From contig NZ_JAMXBE010000001.1 in the NCBI RefSeq assembly GCF_024704835.1, positions 186,001 through 250,000 on the forward strand: 64,000 nucleotides of DNA. Reading direction: 5' to 3'. This DNA is from Parapedobacter tibetensis (GTDB taxonomy: Bacteria; Bacteroidota; Bacteroidia; Sphingobacteriales; Sphingobacteriaceae). Made by a program: the position numbers and the translations under genes. This document shows, piece by piece, positions 17,518 through 26,276 of the stretch (position 1 is its first letter; each line of letters starts with the position of its first letter). The notes under the pieces are model-generated. The model ran no database searches. It saw nothing but the letters and a program-made list of their open reading frames with translations, and had not been told where the DNA came from.

Positions 17518-17535
17518 CTGTCATGAACTGTCATG
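17518..17535. promoter_or_regulatory. Possible operator: direct repeat CTGTCATG with 10-bp period
   Basis: CTGTCATG occurs at 17518-17525 and again at 17528-17535, one helical turn apart. It lies directly upstream of the SusC -7 box, where a -33 element would be. Tandem sites of this spacing suit an oligomeric regulator. The divergent DeoR-type protein is the obvious candidate, but this is inference. Confidence 0.35.
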
Positions 17536-17802
17536 GTTTTAAATAAAAAACAAATGTATTTTAACATTATTAAAATAATATTAAACATATATTAAAATAT
17601 TAAATAAATAAAAATAAATCAGGTCAGGGTGTTGCACTGTAAAAAAGCATATATGCAGCGTTCCAATTCTTAACAAAGCAACTTTTATAGCTAAAAAGTT
17701 AGCTTATGTTCATAAAATCTGTTAACATTGTATCTTGGGTGACCAAATTAAAAGATATAAGGTTAAGAAACTTAAGGCATAATCGATATTAATATTATCC
17801 CG

Positions 17803-18570
17803 ATGAAAAATATTACTAAACGGCACCAATTCATCTTAGAGCGACTCAAAGACAAAGGCCAAATCACCATACCCGAACTCATCGATCTTACGCAAGTATC
17901 GGGGGTGACCATTAGAAAGGATCTCAAGTTTCTGGAAGACAAGGGGCTTATTTTTATCACGCGTGGTGGGGCCTCGCTCACGAATCCCTATACTGTAGAC
18001 CGCCCCATTTATGAAAAAGCGACCATTAACGCCGAGCAGAAAAAGAAAATTGCCCATGCTGCCGTCAAACTAATCGGAGAAAATGACGCCATCATCATCG
18101 GGTCGGGCACCACGGCATTTGAATTCGCTCATCATCTCCATCCACAAAAACCTTTGACAGTAATCACCCCTGCCGTGAAAGTGACCATGGAACTCTGCAA
18201 TCGACCCAATGTGGAGGTATTGCAGCTTGGCGGCCTCATCCGCCCCAATTCATCATCCGTAGCGGGCCCCTATGCCGAATATATGCTTGATCGGGTATCG
18301 TGTGGAGTGCTATTCATTGGTGTAGATGGCATCGACCTCGGCTTTGGATTTTCGATCAGCAACCTAACCGAAGCCAATATCAACCAAAAAATGATTAACA
18401 CCTCACAAATCATCGTGGTGCTGGCAGACAGTTCTAAATTTGGGAAACGGGGCATCGGGAAGATCTGCGACTTGGAGCAGGTGCAATATATCATCACAGA
18501 TGATGGCATCTCCGAGTCTACGGTGAGGGCCTTAGAGGACAATGGGGTAAAGGTAATCGTGGCCAAATAA
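17803..18570 (+). CDS. DeoR-family transcriptional regulator
   Basis: A 255-residue cytoplasmic regulator. Residues about 5-60 form the DeoR helix-turn-helix (RHQFILERLKDKGQITIPEL, then VSGVTIRKDLKFLEDKG). Residues about 75-240 are the sugar-phosphate-sensing DeoR C-terminal domain, with the IIGSGTTAFEFAHHL loop, and VLADSSKFGKRG near the end. Members usually repress sugar catabolic genes until a phosphorylated sugar binds. It is transcribed away from the SusC operon across a shared regulatory region, which suggests it controls that operon and possibly the kinase/permease genes. That the effector is the product of the FGGY kinase is a hypothesis. Confidence 0.92.
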   Translation: MKNITKRHQFILERLKDKGQITIPELIDLTQVSGVTIRKDLKFLEDKGLIFITRGGASLTNPYTVDRPIYEKATINAEQKKKIAHAAVKLIGENDAIIIGSGTTAFEFAHHLHPQKPLTVITPAVKVTMELCNRPNVEVLQLGGLIRPNSSSVAGPYAEYMLDRVSCGVLFIGVDGIDLGFGFSISNLTEANINQKMINTSQIIVVLADSSKFGKRGIGKICDLEQVQYIITDDGISESTVRALEDNGVKVIVAK

Positions 18571-18582
18571 CCTGGGTATCCG

Positions 18583-18933
18583 CTACCGCTTCACTAAGAG
18601 CACTTCGTCATTGCCTAAGAGCAAATAGCCGTATTCATAGCAATAGCGGTATTGGTCGCCCTTCTTGGTCGTGTAAGTACTGGTGATATAACCGAAATCA
18701 AAACCTTCGTCCTGCAATGTTTTGCGTTTCAACTTTGCTTTACCATCGGGATTAAGGGTTTCAAGGATTTTCCGGTTGCGTTTAAGTATGGAATTGACCT
18801 TACGGAGATAGATAGTCTCCTCACTATGTAGTCGGTTGTTGTGGTTGCTGCGACAGGCATCGTCGCAGAATTTCTTGTCGGCTCGTCCAATGATTGGCTG
18901 TTCGCAATCTAGGCATCTTCGTTCCATAGGCAA
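18583..18933 (-). CDS. Small zinc-ribbon protein (DUF2116-like)
   Basis: A 116-residue protein with an N-terminal zinc-binding motif: Cys7-x2-Cys10 and Cys23-x3-Cys27 within RRCLDCEQPIIGRADKKFC. The remainder is basic and partly helical (about residues 40-70), then a beta-rich tail. It resembles small Bacteroidota proteins annotated as DUF2116 zinc-ribbon; the function is not known. The stop lies 12 bp from the convergent DeoR-type stop. On its upstream side the 154-bp gap is shared with a divergent glycosyltransferase. Confidence 0.8.
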   Translation of the reverse strand: MPMERRCLDCEQPIIGRADKKFCDDACRSNHNNRLHSEETIYLRKVNSILKRNRKILETLNPDGKAKLKRKTLQDEGFDFGYITSTYTTKKGDQYRYCYEYGYLLLGNDEVLLVKR

Positions 18934-19039
18934 CGGCTTTGTTGAATAATTATGTTCAGATGATGGCTAAAGATAAGAGTTCTTCCATTAAATAAAAAAC
19001 TTTTACGCTCACCATAACGTATGGGTATAACACCATTTT

Positions 19040-19067
19040 TATATTTGCGAGGCTAATTGTAGCTTTG
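19040..19067 (+). promoter_or_regulatory. Two overlapping candidate -7 boxes before the glycosyltransferase
   Basis: TATATTTG at 19040-19047 and TAGCTTTG at 19060-19067 both match TAnnTTTG exactly. The start codon is at 19088. Either could be used; the second would give a leader of about 15 nt. Confidence 0.4.
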
Positions 19068-19087
19068 TCTACATTCATCCTGCATAG

Positions 19088-20242
19088 ATGCGCATACTCA
19101 TTATACACAACCATTACCAATCTTCAGGTGGCGAAGATGCTGTTTTTGAGCAAGAAAAATCATTATTATCTACCACAGAAGTAGTTGCTTCACTCACTTT
19201 TCAAAATCGAAAGAGTTGGAAGGGCGCCTGGCAGACGTTATGGTCGCCCTGGAACATATGGGCAGGCCGCAGGGTAAAAAAGGCCATCCAAGCGCATCGG
19301 CCTGATGTCATCCATATCCACAATCTGCATTACGCTATCGGGCCCATTGCCATCCGTGTGGCCAAGCGACAGGGTATTCCTGTGGTAATGACTCTCCACA
19401 ACTATCGCCTATTATGCCCCTCGGCCACCCTGTTCCATCAGGGGAAGCCATTTACGGACAGCATACATGTTCGCTTCCCTTGGAAGGCCATCCGGTTGGG
19501 TGTGCATGCCGGCTCTATGGCCAAAACCTTTTGGCTTGCGTTTACGGTGTGGCTGCATAAGAAAATAGGCACCTGGCAAATGGTAGACCGTTACATTGCG
19601 CTGACGGACTTTGCCAAAAGGTTATTCCTCGACTCAACGTTCGGGGTGCCTGCAAACCAGTTTACAGTGAAACCCAATTTCGTGACAGAACCAAACCTAC
19701 GTCCTATGAAACGGCAACCGCATTTCCTATTTATCGGCCGGCTTACCGAAGAAAAAGGCATCGCTGTATTACTGGAAGCTTTCATGGACAGCAATCTATT
19801 GCTCCGGATAGCGGGAGACGGGCCACTAAAGGGCGCTGTTGTGAATGCCTCCAAAAAGTACACCAACATCACCTATCTTGGCAGACTTGACAGAGCCGCT
19901 ATCGGCGCACAACTAGCCGAATGTAGCGCGCTGATATTCCCATCCATCTGGTATGAGGGCATGCCGATGACCATCATAGAGGCTTTTGCCGCCGGCACTC
20001 CCATGATTGCCAGCGACATTGGCGCAATGCCGTCCATGGTCGCCGAAGGCCGCTCCGGATACCTGTTCCCCGCCGGGAATGCGTCGGCATTACGAAAAAA
20101 AATACAACAATGGTTTCATACAGATGAAGCCGCCAAGGCGCAGTTGGGAAGCATTGCGCGGCAGGAATATGAGCGCAGGTATACTCCGGAAAAAAATAAA
20201 ACCTTACTTTTAGGAATCTATGCAGCTGTCATACAACGATAA
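19088..20242 (+). CDS. Glycosyltransferase family 4 protein
   Basis: A 384-residue GT-B-fold enzyme. The N-terminal half has the acceptor-side features HNHYQSSGGEDAVFEQE and DVIHIHNLHYAIGP. The C-terminal half holds the donor-binding GT4 signatures FIGRLTEEKGIAVLLEAF and EGMPMTIIEAFAAGTPMIAS with the E-x7-E motif. It transfers a sugar from a nucleotide-sugar to a glycan or lipid acceptor, usually in lipopolysaccharide, capsule or exopolysaccharide synthesis at the inner membrane. It is not inside a polysaccharide synthesis cluster. A sulfatase follows 41 bp later, which may reflect read-through rather than shared function. Donor and acceptor are unknown. Confidence 0.9.
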   Translation: MRILIIHNHYQSSGGEDAVFEQEKSLLSTTEVVASLTFQNRKSWKGAWQTLWSPWNIWAGRRVKKAIQAHRPDVIHIHNLHYAIGPIAIRVAKRQGIPVVMTLHNYRLLCPSATLFHQGKPFTDSIHVRFPWKAIRLGVHAGSMAKTFWLAFTVWLHKKIGTWQMVDRYIALTDFAKRLFLDSTFGVPANQFTVKPNFVTEPNLRPMKRQPHFLFIGRLTEEKGIAVLLEAFMDSNLLLRIAGDGPLKGAVVNASKKYTNITYLGRLDRAAIGAQLAECSALIFPSIWYEGMPMTIIEAFAAGTPMIASDIGAMPSMVAEGRSGYLFPAGNASALRKKIQQWFHTDEAAKAQLGSIARQEYERRYTPEKNKTLLLGIYAAVIQR

Positions 20243-20283
20243 CCTACACAGAAAAGGCCAGTTACTAAATCAAATTAAATACC

Positions 20284-21726
20284 ATGAGATCGCTTCTTAT
20301 TCACGCACTATCATTCATTTGCACGATATCGTTTATGGGCTGCACACCCCAATCAAGGCATACCGAAAAAAGCCCGAATATTGTGTTCATCCTCGCCGAT
20401 GACTTAGGGTATGGTGATTTGGGTTCTTACGGCCAACAGCTTATCAAAACTCCCCATCTCGACCGGCTCGCCGCCGAAGGGATGCGTTTTACGCAGTTCT
20501 ACGTGGGCACTACGGTATGCGCTCCTTCCCGATCGGCCTTGCTTACCGGACAACACACCGGGCACACGTTCGTGAGGGGCAACAAGGAAATTCAGCCTGA
20601 AGGGCAAGAGCCACTTCCTGATTCTGCCCAGACTTTTGCTCAACTGCTACAACAAACAGGCTACGTAACAGGGGCCTTTGGCAAATGGGGCTTGGGTATG
20701 GTGGGTACCAGTGGCGATCCCAACCAAAAAGGCTTCGATGTTTTCTTTGGATACAACTGCCAACGCCAATCGCACCGCTATTATCCCACCCATCTGTGGC
20801 ACAACGATGAGAAAGTCGTACTGGAGGGCAATGACCTAACGGATAAGGCATACTATGCGCCAGAAATCATTCAGAATCAAACCCTGGCATTCATTGAAAG
20901 CAATAAAGATAAACCTTTCTTCCTGTTCGTGCCTATGGTTTTGCCCCATGCCGAGCTCCAAGGCCCTGAAGACGAACATTATAAACAGTATGCAGAAACC
21001 TTCGACGAGACGCCCCACCAAGGTAACGGCTATGGTCCGGATGCCACCACTGGGGGTTACGCGTCTGTGGACAAGCCCAGGGCCACATATGCTGCCATGG
21101 TAAGCCGGCTGGACGCCTATGTAGGTCAGGTATTGGAAAAACTGGATGAGCTGGGCCTGGCTGACAACACAATCGTCCTGTTCGGAAGCGACAACGGTCC
21201 GCATGTAGAAGGAGGTGCCGATCCTAATTTTTTTAACAGCGCAGGCGGACTGCGCGGTGTGAAGCGTGACTTGTATGAAGGCGGCATCCGTACGCCTTTC
21301 ATTGTAAGGTGGCCGGGAAAGGTTGCTGCGGGAAGCTCTTCGGACCATATCGGTGCGTTTTGGGATATCATGCCTACATTCGTGGAAATTGCGGGCGCAC
21401 CGAAGCCCAATTATACCGATGGCCTTTCGTTTTTGCCTACGCTGCTTGGACAAGAAGGGCAACAACAACACGCATACCTCTACTGGGAGTTCCACGAAGG
21501 CGGCGGCAGGCAGGCGGTACGTATGGGCAATTGGAAGGGCGTTCGGTTGCAGGTCAAGAAAAATCCGGATGCTCCCATCGAGCTTTATGACTTGGCCACC
21601 GATACCGCCGAACAGCATAATGTCGCCGACGAGCATCCGGACATTGTAAAGCAAATAGCGGAACTCATGAAGGAATCGCATCAGGAAAGCGCGGTATTCC
21701 CTTTTTTCGGCGGGCGAACGGAATAG
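20284..21726 (+). CDS. Arylsulfatase-type sulfatase lipoprotein
   Basis: A 480-residue formylglycine-dependent sulfatase. It has a lipoprotein signal (lipobox SFMGC, Cys20). The catalytic motif is Cys79-A-P-Ser82-Arg83 (CAPSR), where Cys79 would be converted to formylglycine. Asp39-Asp40 (ADDLGYGDLG) are metal ligands, and GSDNGPH later supplies more metal ligands. Cys-type sulfatases in Bacteroidota need a radical-SAM or FGE activator, which is not in this window. It removes sulfate esters from glycans or aryl compounds in the periplasm or at the cell surface. A weak hairpin (21760-21780) follows it. Confidence 0.92.
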   Translation: MRSLLIHALSFICTISFMGCTPQSRHTEKSPNIVFILADDLGYGDLGSYGQQLIKTPHLDRLAAEGMRFTQFYVGTTVCAPSRSALLTGQHTGHTFVRGNKEIQPEGQEPLPDSAQTFAQLLQQTGYVTGAFGKWGLGMVGTSGDPNQKGFDVFFGYNCQRQSHRYYPTHLWHNDEKVVLEGNDLTDKAYYAPEIIQNQTLAFIESNKDKPFFLFVPMVLPHAELQGPEDEHYKQYAETFDETPHQGNGYGPDATTGGYASVDKPRATYAAMVSRLDAYVGQVLEKLDELGLADNTIVLFGSDNGPHVEGGADPNFFNSAGGLRGVKRDLYEGGIRTPFIVRWPGKVAAGSSSDHIGAFWDIMPTFVEIAGAPKPNYTDGLSFLPTLLGQEGQQQHAYLYWEFHEGGGRQAVRMGNWKGVRLQVKKNPDAPIELYDLATDTAEQHNVADEHPDIVKQIAELMKESHQESAVFPFFGGRTE

Positions 21727-22134
21727 GACAACCTAACACAATATCATTTTACTTTGTGCTTCTTCCATCACGCGGAAGAAATTACTGTACCCTATTCTGA
21801 TAATTTCTTATATGTAGATAGAAAAAGGATAAGATAATCTCAGTACTAAGTGTGTTTATTATTATCTTTATAACGTTATTATATAATAGTATAAATTTTC
21901 TTCTTTGCTTATTTAATTTTTTATAAAGAGAAGCCATAGGGAGATCGTATACAATGTGTCATCCATTATGTCACTGAGGTCGTAGTCCAGCATAATATAA
22001 CAACATGAAAAACAACGCTAAAACCTGTGGTTATACGAAAAATGTAACAATAGGTTTCCTTTTTCATCCAAGAATGGTAAACTTGCAAGTGTTATTATCA
22101 ACATAGCTTGTTCTGTTAACCATATCACAGCACA
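21727..22134. other. 408-bp intergenic region before the M16 operon
   Basis: AT-rich spacer. A short hairpin, TTCTTCC at 21760-21766 with GGAAGAA at 21774-21780, could be a weak terminator for the sulfatase. A 12-base palindrome TATTATATAATA lies near 21877. The M16 promoter is at the right end. No ORF or RNA gene was recognised. Confidence 0.6.
22083..22111 (+). promoter_or_regulatory. Candidate promoter of the M16 peptidase operon
   Basis: TTGC at 22083-22086, a 17-bp spacer, and TAGCTTGT at 22104-22111 resemble the Bacteroidota -33 TTTG / -7 TAnnTTTG arrangement with one mismatch in each. The ATG is at 22135. Confidence 0.4.
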
Positions 22135-23472
22135 ATGAAGAAAATTCTATCAGCCCTTGCGTTTGCCGGTTTACTGTTGCATGCAGTTACTCCCGCAAAT
22201 GCCCAAAACAGCATTGAGTTCAAGGAATTCAAGCTGGATAATGGCCTCACGGTCATCCTCCACCAAGACAAGACCACTCCTATCGTGGCTGTATCTGTCA
22301 TGTATCATGTGGGCTCGAAAAACGAGAACCCGGAGCGTACCGGCTTTGCCCACTTCTTTGAACACTTGCTCTTCGAGGGCACCGAAAACATTGGCCGGGG
22401 CGAGTACATGAAAAAAATCGAATCCATCGGCGGCACGCTCAATGCATTTACCTCCAATGACATCACCTACTACCATGAAGTGGTACCTTCCAATTATCTA
22501 GAGACTGCGCTTTATATGGAAAGCGAACGCATGCTACATGCTAAGATTGATTCCATAGGCATCGCCACGCAACGCAGCGTCGTCAAAGAGGAGAAGAAAC
22601 AATCGTATGACAACCGCCCATATGGTACCATTCTGTTGGAGACCTTCAAACGTACCCATCAAGTGCATCCCTATAATTGGACGGTCATCGGTTCAACCGA
22701 GCATTTGGATGCAGCCACGTTGGATGAATTCATGCAGTTTTACCGAACTTATTATGTACCCAACAATGCCGTGCTTTCCATCGCGGGCGATATCGATTAT
22801 GCCCAAACCGAGGAATGGATAAGGAAATACTTTACGGAGATACCGATCGGCATTGGCACCATCAATCGCCCTTCGGTTAAGGAGCCGAAGCGCACCGCGG
22901 AAATACGTGATATCGTCTATGACAACATCCAATTGCCTGCGGTCATCCATGCCTATAACCTACCTCCAAAAAAACACAAAGATGGCCCTGCACTGGAAAT
23001 GTTATCCACTTATCTTACCGGTGGAAAAAGCTCGTTGCTAACCAAGGAAGTGGTAGACAGGCAGCAAAAAGCCGTGGCCGTGGCAGCTTTCCCATTGGAT
23101 TTGGAAGATGGGGGTGTATTCCTGCTGTATGGAATTGCTAACATGGGCGTAGCGGCAGACACGGTTGAACAAGCTATTGATGAGCAAATCAATAAAGTCA
23201 TGGCCAATGGGATTTCGGAAACTGATTTCCAGAAGCTCAAAGCGCAGATTGAAAACTCCGTAGTAAACCGACATGCCTCCGTGGCGGGCATTGCACAAAG
23301 CCTTGCCGAAGCCAAGACATTTTTCGGCGATGCCAATGCCGTGAACAAAGAGCTGGACAAATACAATAAAGTTTCCCGCTCCGACATTCAACGGGTGGCA
23401 AAGGAGTATCTCAACAAGGATGGCCGGGTAGTATTGTATTACTTACCCAAACCTGCCCAAGCACAGCAATAG
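22135..23472 (+). CDS. M16 family zinc metallopeptidase, catalytic subunit
   Basis: A 445-residue pitrilysin-family peptidase. A signal peptide ends near residue 23 (ANAQ), so it acts in the periplasm. The inverted zinc motif is intact at H73-F-F-E76-H77 (HFFEHLLFEG), with the downstream acidic EEKKQ segment. The C-terminal half is the second, inactive M16 lobe. It is followed 33 bp later by a second M16 gene that lacks the zinc motif, the usual layout of a heterodimeric two-subunit peptidase. These enzymes degrade short peptides; a more specific substrate cannot be read. Confidence 0.93.
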   Translation: MKKILSALAFAGLLLHAVTPANAQNSIEFKEFKLDNGLTVILHQDKTTPIVAVSVMYHVGSKNENPERTGFAHFFEHLLFEGTENIGRGEYMKKIESIGGTLNAFTSNDITYYHEVVPSNYLETALYMESERMLHAKIDSIGIATQRSVVKEEKKQSYDNRPYGTILLETFKRTHQVHPYNWTVIGSTEHLDAATLDEFMQFYRTYYVPNNAVLSIAGDIDYAQTEEWIRKYFTEIPIGIGTINRPSVKEPKRTAEIRDIVYDNIQLPAVIHAYNLPPKKHKDGPALEMLSTYLTGGKSSLLTKEVVDRQQKAVAVAAFPLDLEDGGVFLLYGIANMGVAADTVEQAIDEQINKVMANGISETDFQKLKAQIENSVVNRHASVAGIAQSLAEAKTFFGDANAVNKELDKYNKVSRSDIQRVAKEYLNKDGRVVLYYLPKPAQAQQ

Positions 23473-23505
23473 GCCGTATCATTTTATCAATAAATAGGAA
23501 AAGCC

Positions 23506-25551
23506 ATGAACAAGATCAGCATATACCTCTTAGTTGCATTATGCAGCACTGCGGCTGCTTTTGCCCAAGTAGATCGCAGCAAATACCCCGAACCCGGTCC
23601 GGCGCCACAAATCAATATCGGCGAACCTGCCACGTTCACCTTGCCTAATGGATTGAACGTGTTCGTGGTAGAAAATCACAAATTACCGCGGGTCACCTAC
23701 TCGTTGGTATTGGACCGTGATCCCCTCTTCGAAGGCGATAAGGCCGGCATCACTTCCCTCATGGGCGACATGCTCTTGGGTGGCACCACCGGCCGTAGTA
23801 AGGACGAACTGGATGAGGCCATCGACCGCATCGGCGCACGCATCGGCGCATCCTCCACTTCGGCAAATGCTTCATCCTTGAAAAAATACAACGGCCAATT
23901 GCTTGAACTATTTGCCGATGTACTGTTCAATCCTTCGTTCCCACAGGCAGAGTTAGATAAGCTCAAGAAACAGACTATCTCAGGCCTGGCTGCTGCCAAG
24001 GACGACCCCAATAGCATCGTGGGTGTGGTGAGAAACGCTGCCATGTATGGCAAGGACCATCCTTATGGGGAAACCGAAACCGAAAAGACGGTGGAAAACA
24101 TCCAGGTAGAAGACATTAAAAACTACTACAACACTTATTTTAAGCCCAACATTTCCTACCTAGCCATCGTGGGTGATATTACCGTAGACGAGGCAAAAAG
24201 ACTTGTGGATAAGTACTTTGCAAATTGGCAAAAAGGCGAGGTACCCAAGCACGAATGGCCGGCTCCCAAAACTCCCCAAGGCAACAAGGTGGTGCTGGCA
24301 AACCGTACCGCAAGCGCCCAATCCATCATTAATGTGGGTTACCCGTTTGATCTCAAGCCCAATGACCCGGATGTCATTGCCGCCAGCGTAGTGAGCCGTG
24401 TACTTGGGGGTGGTTCGTCGGGCCGTTTGTTCCTCAATCTACGCGAAGACAAGGGATACACCTATGGTGCGTATGGAGGCATCAGCCCAGGCAAACTCAC
24501 CGCTACCATCAATACCAACGCCAGCGTGAGTACAGCCGTCACCGATAGCGCCACGCAGGAATTCATCCATGAGTTGAAAAGGCTAAGCGAGAAAACGATC
24601 ACACAGGATGAGCTCGACCTCGCTAAGGCCGCGCTGGCAGGCAGCTTTGGCCGTTCGCTGGAGCAGCCATCTACAATAGCCAGCTTTGCCATCAATACGG
24701 AATTACAGAAGCTTCCGAATGATTATTATAAAAATTACCTAAAAAACCTCGACGCCATTACACTGGATCAGATAAATGACATTGCTTCCAAGTATGTCCG
24801 TGGTGATAACCTACAAATTACCGTCGTGGGCAAGACGGATGACTTCGCCGACAAGATGGCACGTTTTGGCGATGTACAATTCTATACCGTCACAGGTGAT
24901 CCAGAAGTGAAAGTGGAAATCACCGATGCCAGTATCACCGCCGAAGGCGTTATCGCGAAATACATCGAAGCCATTGGTGGCCCAGAAAAACTAAAGGCGG
25001 TGAAAACTTTGAAATCCGTAATCGAAGCAGAGATTCAAGGGATGGCCATCAGTATCGAACAATTGGTAGACAAAGACAAAGGCATTGCCGTGCAAAACAC
25101 CAAAATGGGTGGGCAGGTGCTATCAAAAGTGCTCATTACGAAAGACAAGGTAAACATAACGGCACAAGGGCAACCGCAAGAACTCCCTGCCGAAGCAGCT
25201 AAGGCCTACCAGATACTTTTGGATATTTTCCCGGAACTTACTTATGGGGAGAAGGGTGCTAGCCTGGAGTTGGACGGTATAACCAAGGTGAATGATGAGG
25301 ATGCATATAAAGTGAAAATAACTCAGGGAAGCATCTCTACCGTCGACTACTTCAGCATCGCATCTGGCCTCAAACTAAAATCAGAAAGCGAATTGTCTGG
25401 CGAAACAACCATTGCACAATATGGCACATACGGCGGTATACAATTCCCGGAAACCATCACCATCGTTAACAAGATGATGCCCATGCCGTTGAAAGCGGTG
25501 ACCAAAGAAGTGGTCATTAATGGGGAAATCAGCGCTGAAGAACTGAAATAA
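23506..25551 (+). CDS. M16 family protein, non-catalytic subunit with C-terminal extension
   Basis: A 681-residue exported protein (signal ending AAFAQ). Residues about 40-460 are two M16 lobes. The zinc motif is absent: the equivalent position reads SLMGDMLLGG. The R/Y pair of the second lobe is suggested by NLREDKGYTYGAYG. A further 220 residues (about 460-681) do not belong to M16 and have a beta-rich look similar to LolA-like outer-membrane lipoprotein carriers (ITDASITAEGVIAKYIEAIGG at the junction). It probably pairs with the upstream catalytic subunit. The role of the extension is unknown; substrate capture or envelope tethering are possible. Confidence 0.9.
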   Translation: MNKISIYLLVALCSTAAAFAQVDRSKYPEPGPAPQINIGEPATFTLPNGLNVFVVENHKLPRVTYSLVLDRDPLFEGDKAGITSLMGDMLLGGTTGRSKDELDEAIDRIGARIGASSTSANASSLKKYNGQLLELFADVLFNPSFPQAELDKLKKQTISGLAAAKDDPNSIVGVVRNAAMYGKDHPYGETETEKTVENIQVEDIKNYYNTYFKPNISYLAIVGDITVDEAKRLVDKYFANWQKGEVPKHEWPAPKTPQGNKVVLANRTASAQSIINVGYPFDLKPNDPDVIAASVVSRVLGGGSSGRLFLNLREDKGYTYGAYGGISPGKLTATINTNASVSTAVTDSATQEFIHELKRLSEKTITQDELDLAKAALAGSFGRSLEQPSTIASFAINTELQKLPNDYYKNYLKNLDAITLDQINDIASKYVRGDNLQITVVGKTDDFADKMARFGDVQFYTVTGDPEVKVEITDASITAEGVIAKYIEAIGGPEKLKAVKTLKSVIEAEIQGMAISIEQLVDKDKGIAVQNTKMGGQVLSKVLITKDKVNITAQGQPQELPAEAAKAYQILLDIFPELTYGEKGASLELDGITKVNDEDAYKVKITQGSISTVDYFSIASGLKLKSESELSGETTIAQYGTYGGIQFPETITIVNKMMPMPLKAVTKEVVINGEISAEELK

Positions 25552-25559
25552 TAGCTAAA

Positions 25560-25607
25560 CCTGATGGGTTAGAAATCAGGTCTGATAGCTTTTTAAAAAC
25601 CTATCAG
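25560..25607. terminator. Bidirectional terminator, AAACCT-type inverted repeat
   Basis: CTGATAG-C-TTTTT at 25582-25594 faces AAAAA-C-CTATCAG at 25595-25607, a near-perfect palindrome, preceded by a smaller CCTGAT/ATCAGG hairpin (25560-25580). It lies between convergent stops at 25551 and 25611 and resembles four other intergenic repeats in the window. Confidence 0.7.
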
Positions 25608-25610
25608 GCC

Positions 25611-26132
25611 TTAAAACCGAATAAACGCCTCTATCTGTTCATTGGTGAAACGTAGCGTATCGACTTTATAAAGGTCGCCCGCTTCATTTAGCTCACTGAA
25701 AATATGCGGGATGTGGATGCGTAGAGGCAGTACGTTCAAGCGAACATAATGGCAAACACCCGTGAAATGGTCTACACCACGCACATTGCCATATTTGCCA
25801 CTGGAAAGCCCCACCAATGCTGCTTTCTTATTGAAAAAACTATCAGGGAACTTGCAAGCATCCACAAATGTCTTTAAGATGCCCGGGAAGCTGCCATTAT
25901 ACTCAGGAATCACGAAGATAAACTTTTCCGTGGCTATGATGCGTTCCTGTACGGGCTTGAACGTAGCGCTGCACTTGCCGTACATATCTGCCGAAATGAA
26001 ATTGGCTTGTAGGTCGGCAAGCGAAAGCACATGCGCACCTACGCCTTTTTCCACTAGCTTGCGCTGGTAGTAACTGGCCAATTTGAATGTATTGCTATGC
26101 GGACGATTTGTCCCCGAGACGATTGTAATCAT
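25611..26132 (-). CDS. NADPH-dependent FMN reductase-like flavoprotein
   Basis: A 173-residue flavodoxin-like protein. The N-terminal GTNRPHSNTFKLA is the phosphate-binding loop for FMN, and EYNGSFPGILKTFVD matches the conserved YNGSxPGxLKN-type motif of the family. Members reduce FMN, azo dyes, quinones or chromate using NAD(P)H in the cytoplasm. It is divergent from parA across a structured intergenic region and convergent with the M16 operon. Function beyond the fold is not determined. Confidence 0.88.
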   Translation of the reverse strand: MITIVSGTNRPHSNTFKLASYYQRKLVEKGVGAHVLSLADLQANFISADMYGKCSATFKPVQERIIATEKFIFVIPEYNGSFPGILKTFVDACKFPDSFFNKKAALVGLSSGKYGNVRGVDHFTGVCHYVRLNVLPLRIHIPHIFSELNEAGDLYKVDTLRFTNEQIEAFIRF

Positions 26133-26185
26133 TATAATATCATTTAAAAAGCATAGGTGATAACTTATCTTGAACGCTTAATGCT

Positions 26186-26262
26186 CATATGGACATTATT
26201 TCTTCGTTATCAGCCATATGGAATATTCATGTGAATTTGCGCTATAAGGCATCATGAATATT
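26186..26262. repeat. Two inverted repeats between the FMN reductase and parA
   Basis: CATATGG (26186-26192) pairs with CCATATG (26214-26220). GAATATTCATG (26221-26231) pairs with CATGAATATT (26253-26262). Both are perfect over 7 and 10 bases. They lie immediately upstream of the larger multi-branched element before parA. Confidence 0.6.
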
Positions 26263-26276
26263 TCGTATCTTAGCCC

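Larger units (their letters stand above)
17447..17802. other. 356-bp divergent regulatory region between susC-like and deoR-like genes
   Basis: An AT-rich region holding both promoters. It contains the SusC -7 box near 17495 and a pair of 8-bp direct repeats near 17526. Toward the regulator, TATCTTGG (about 17741) is a one-mismatch -7 box. No ORF or RNA gene is seen. Confidence 0.6.

Noticed and set aside
20836-21681. 281-codon minus-strand open frame
   Set aside because: It lies antisense within the sulfatase gene, which has clear catalytic motifs; the antisense product has no recognisable features.
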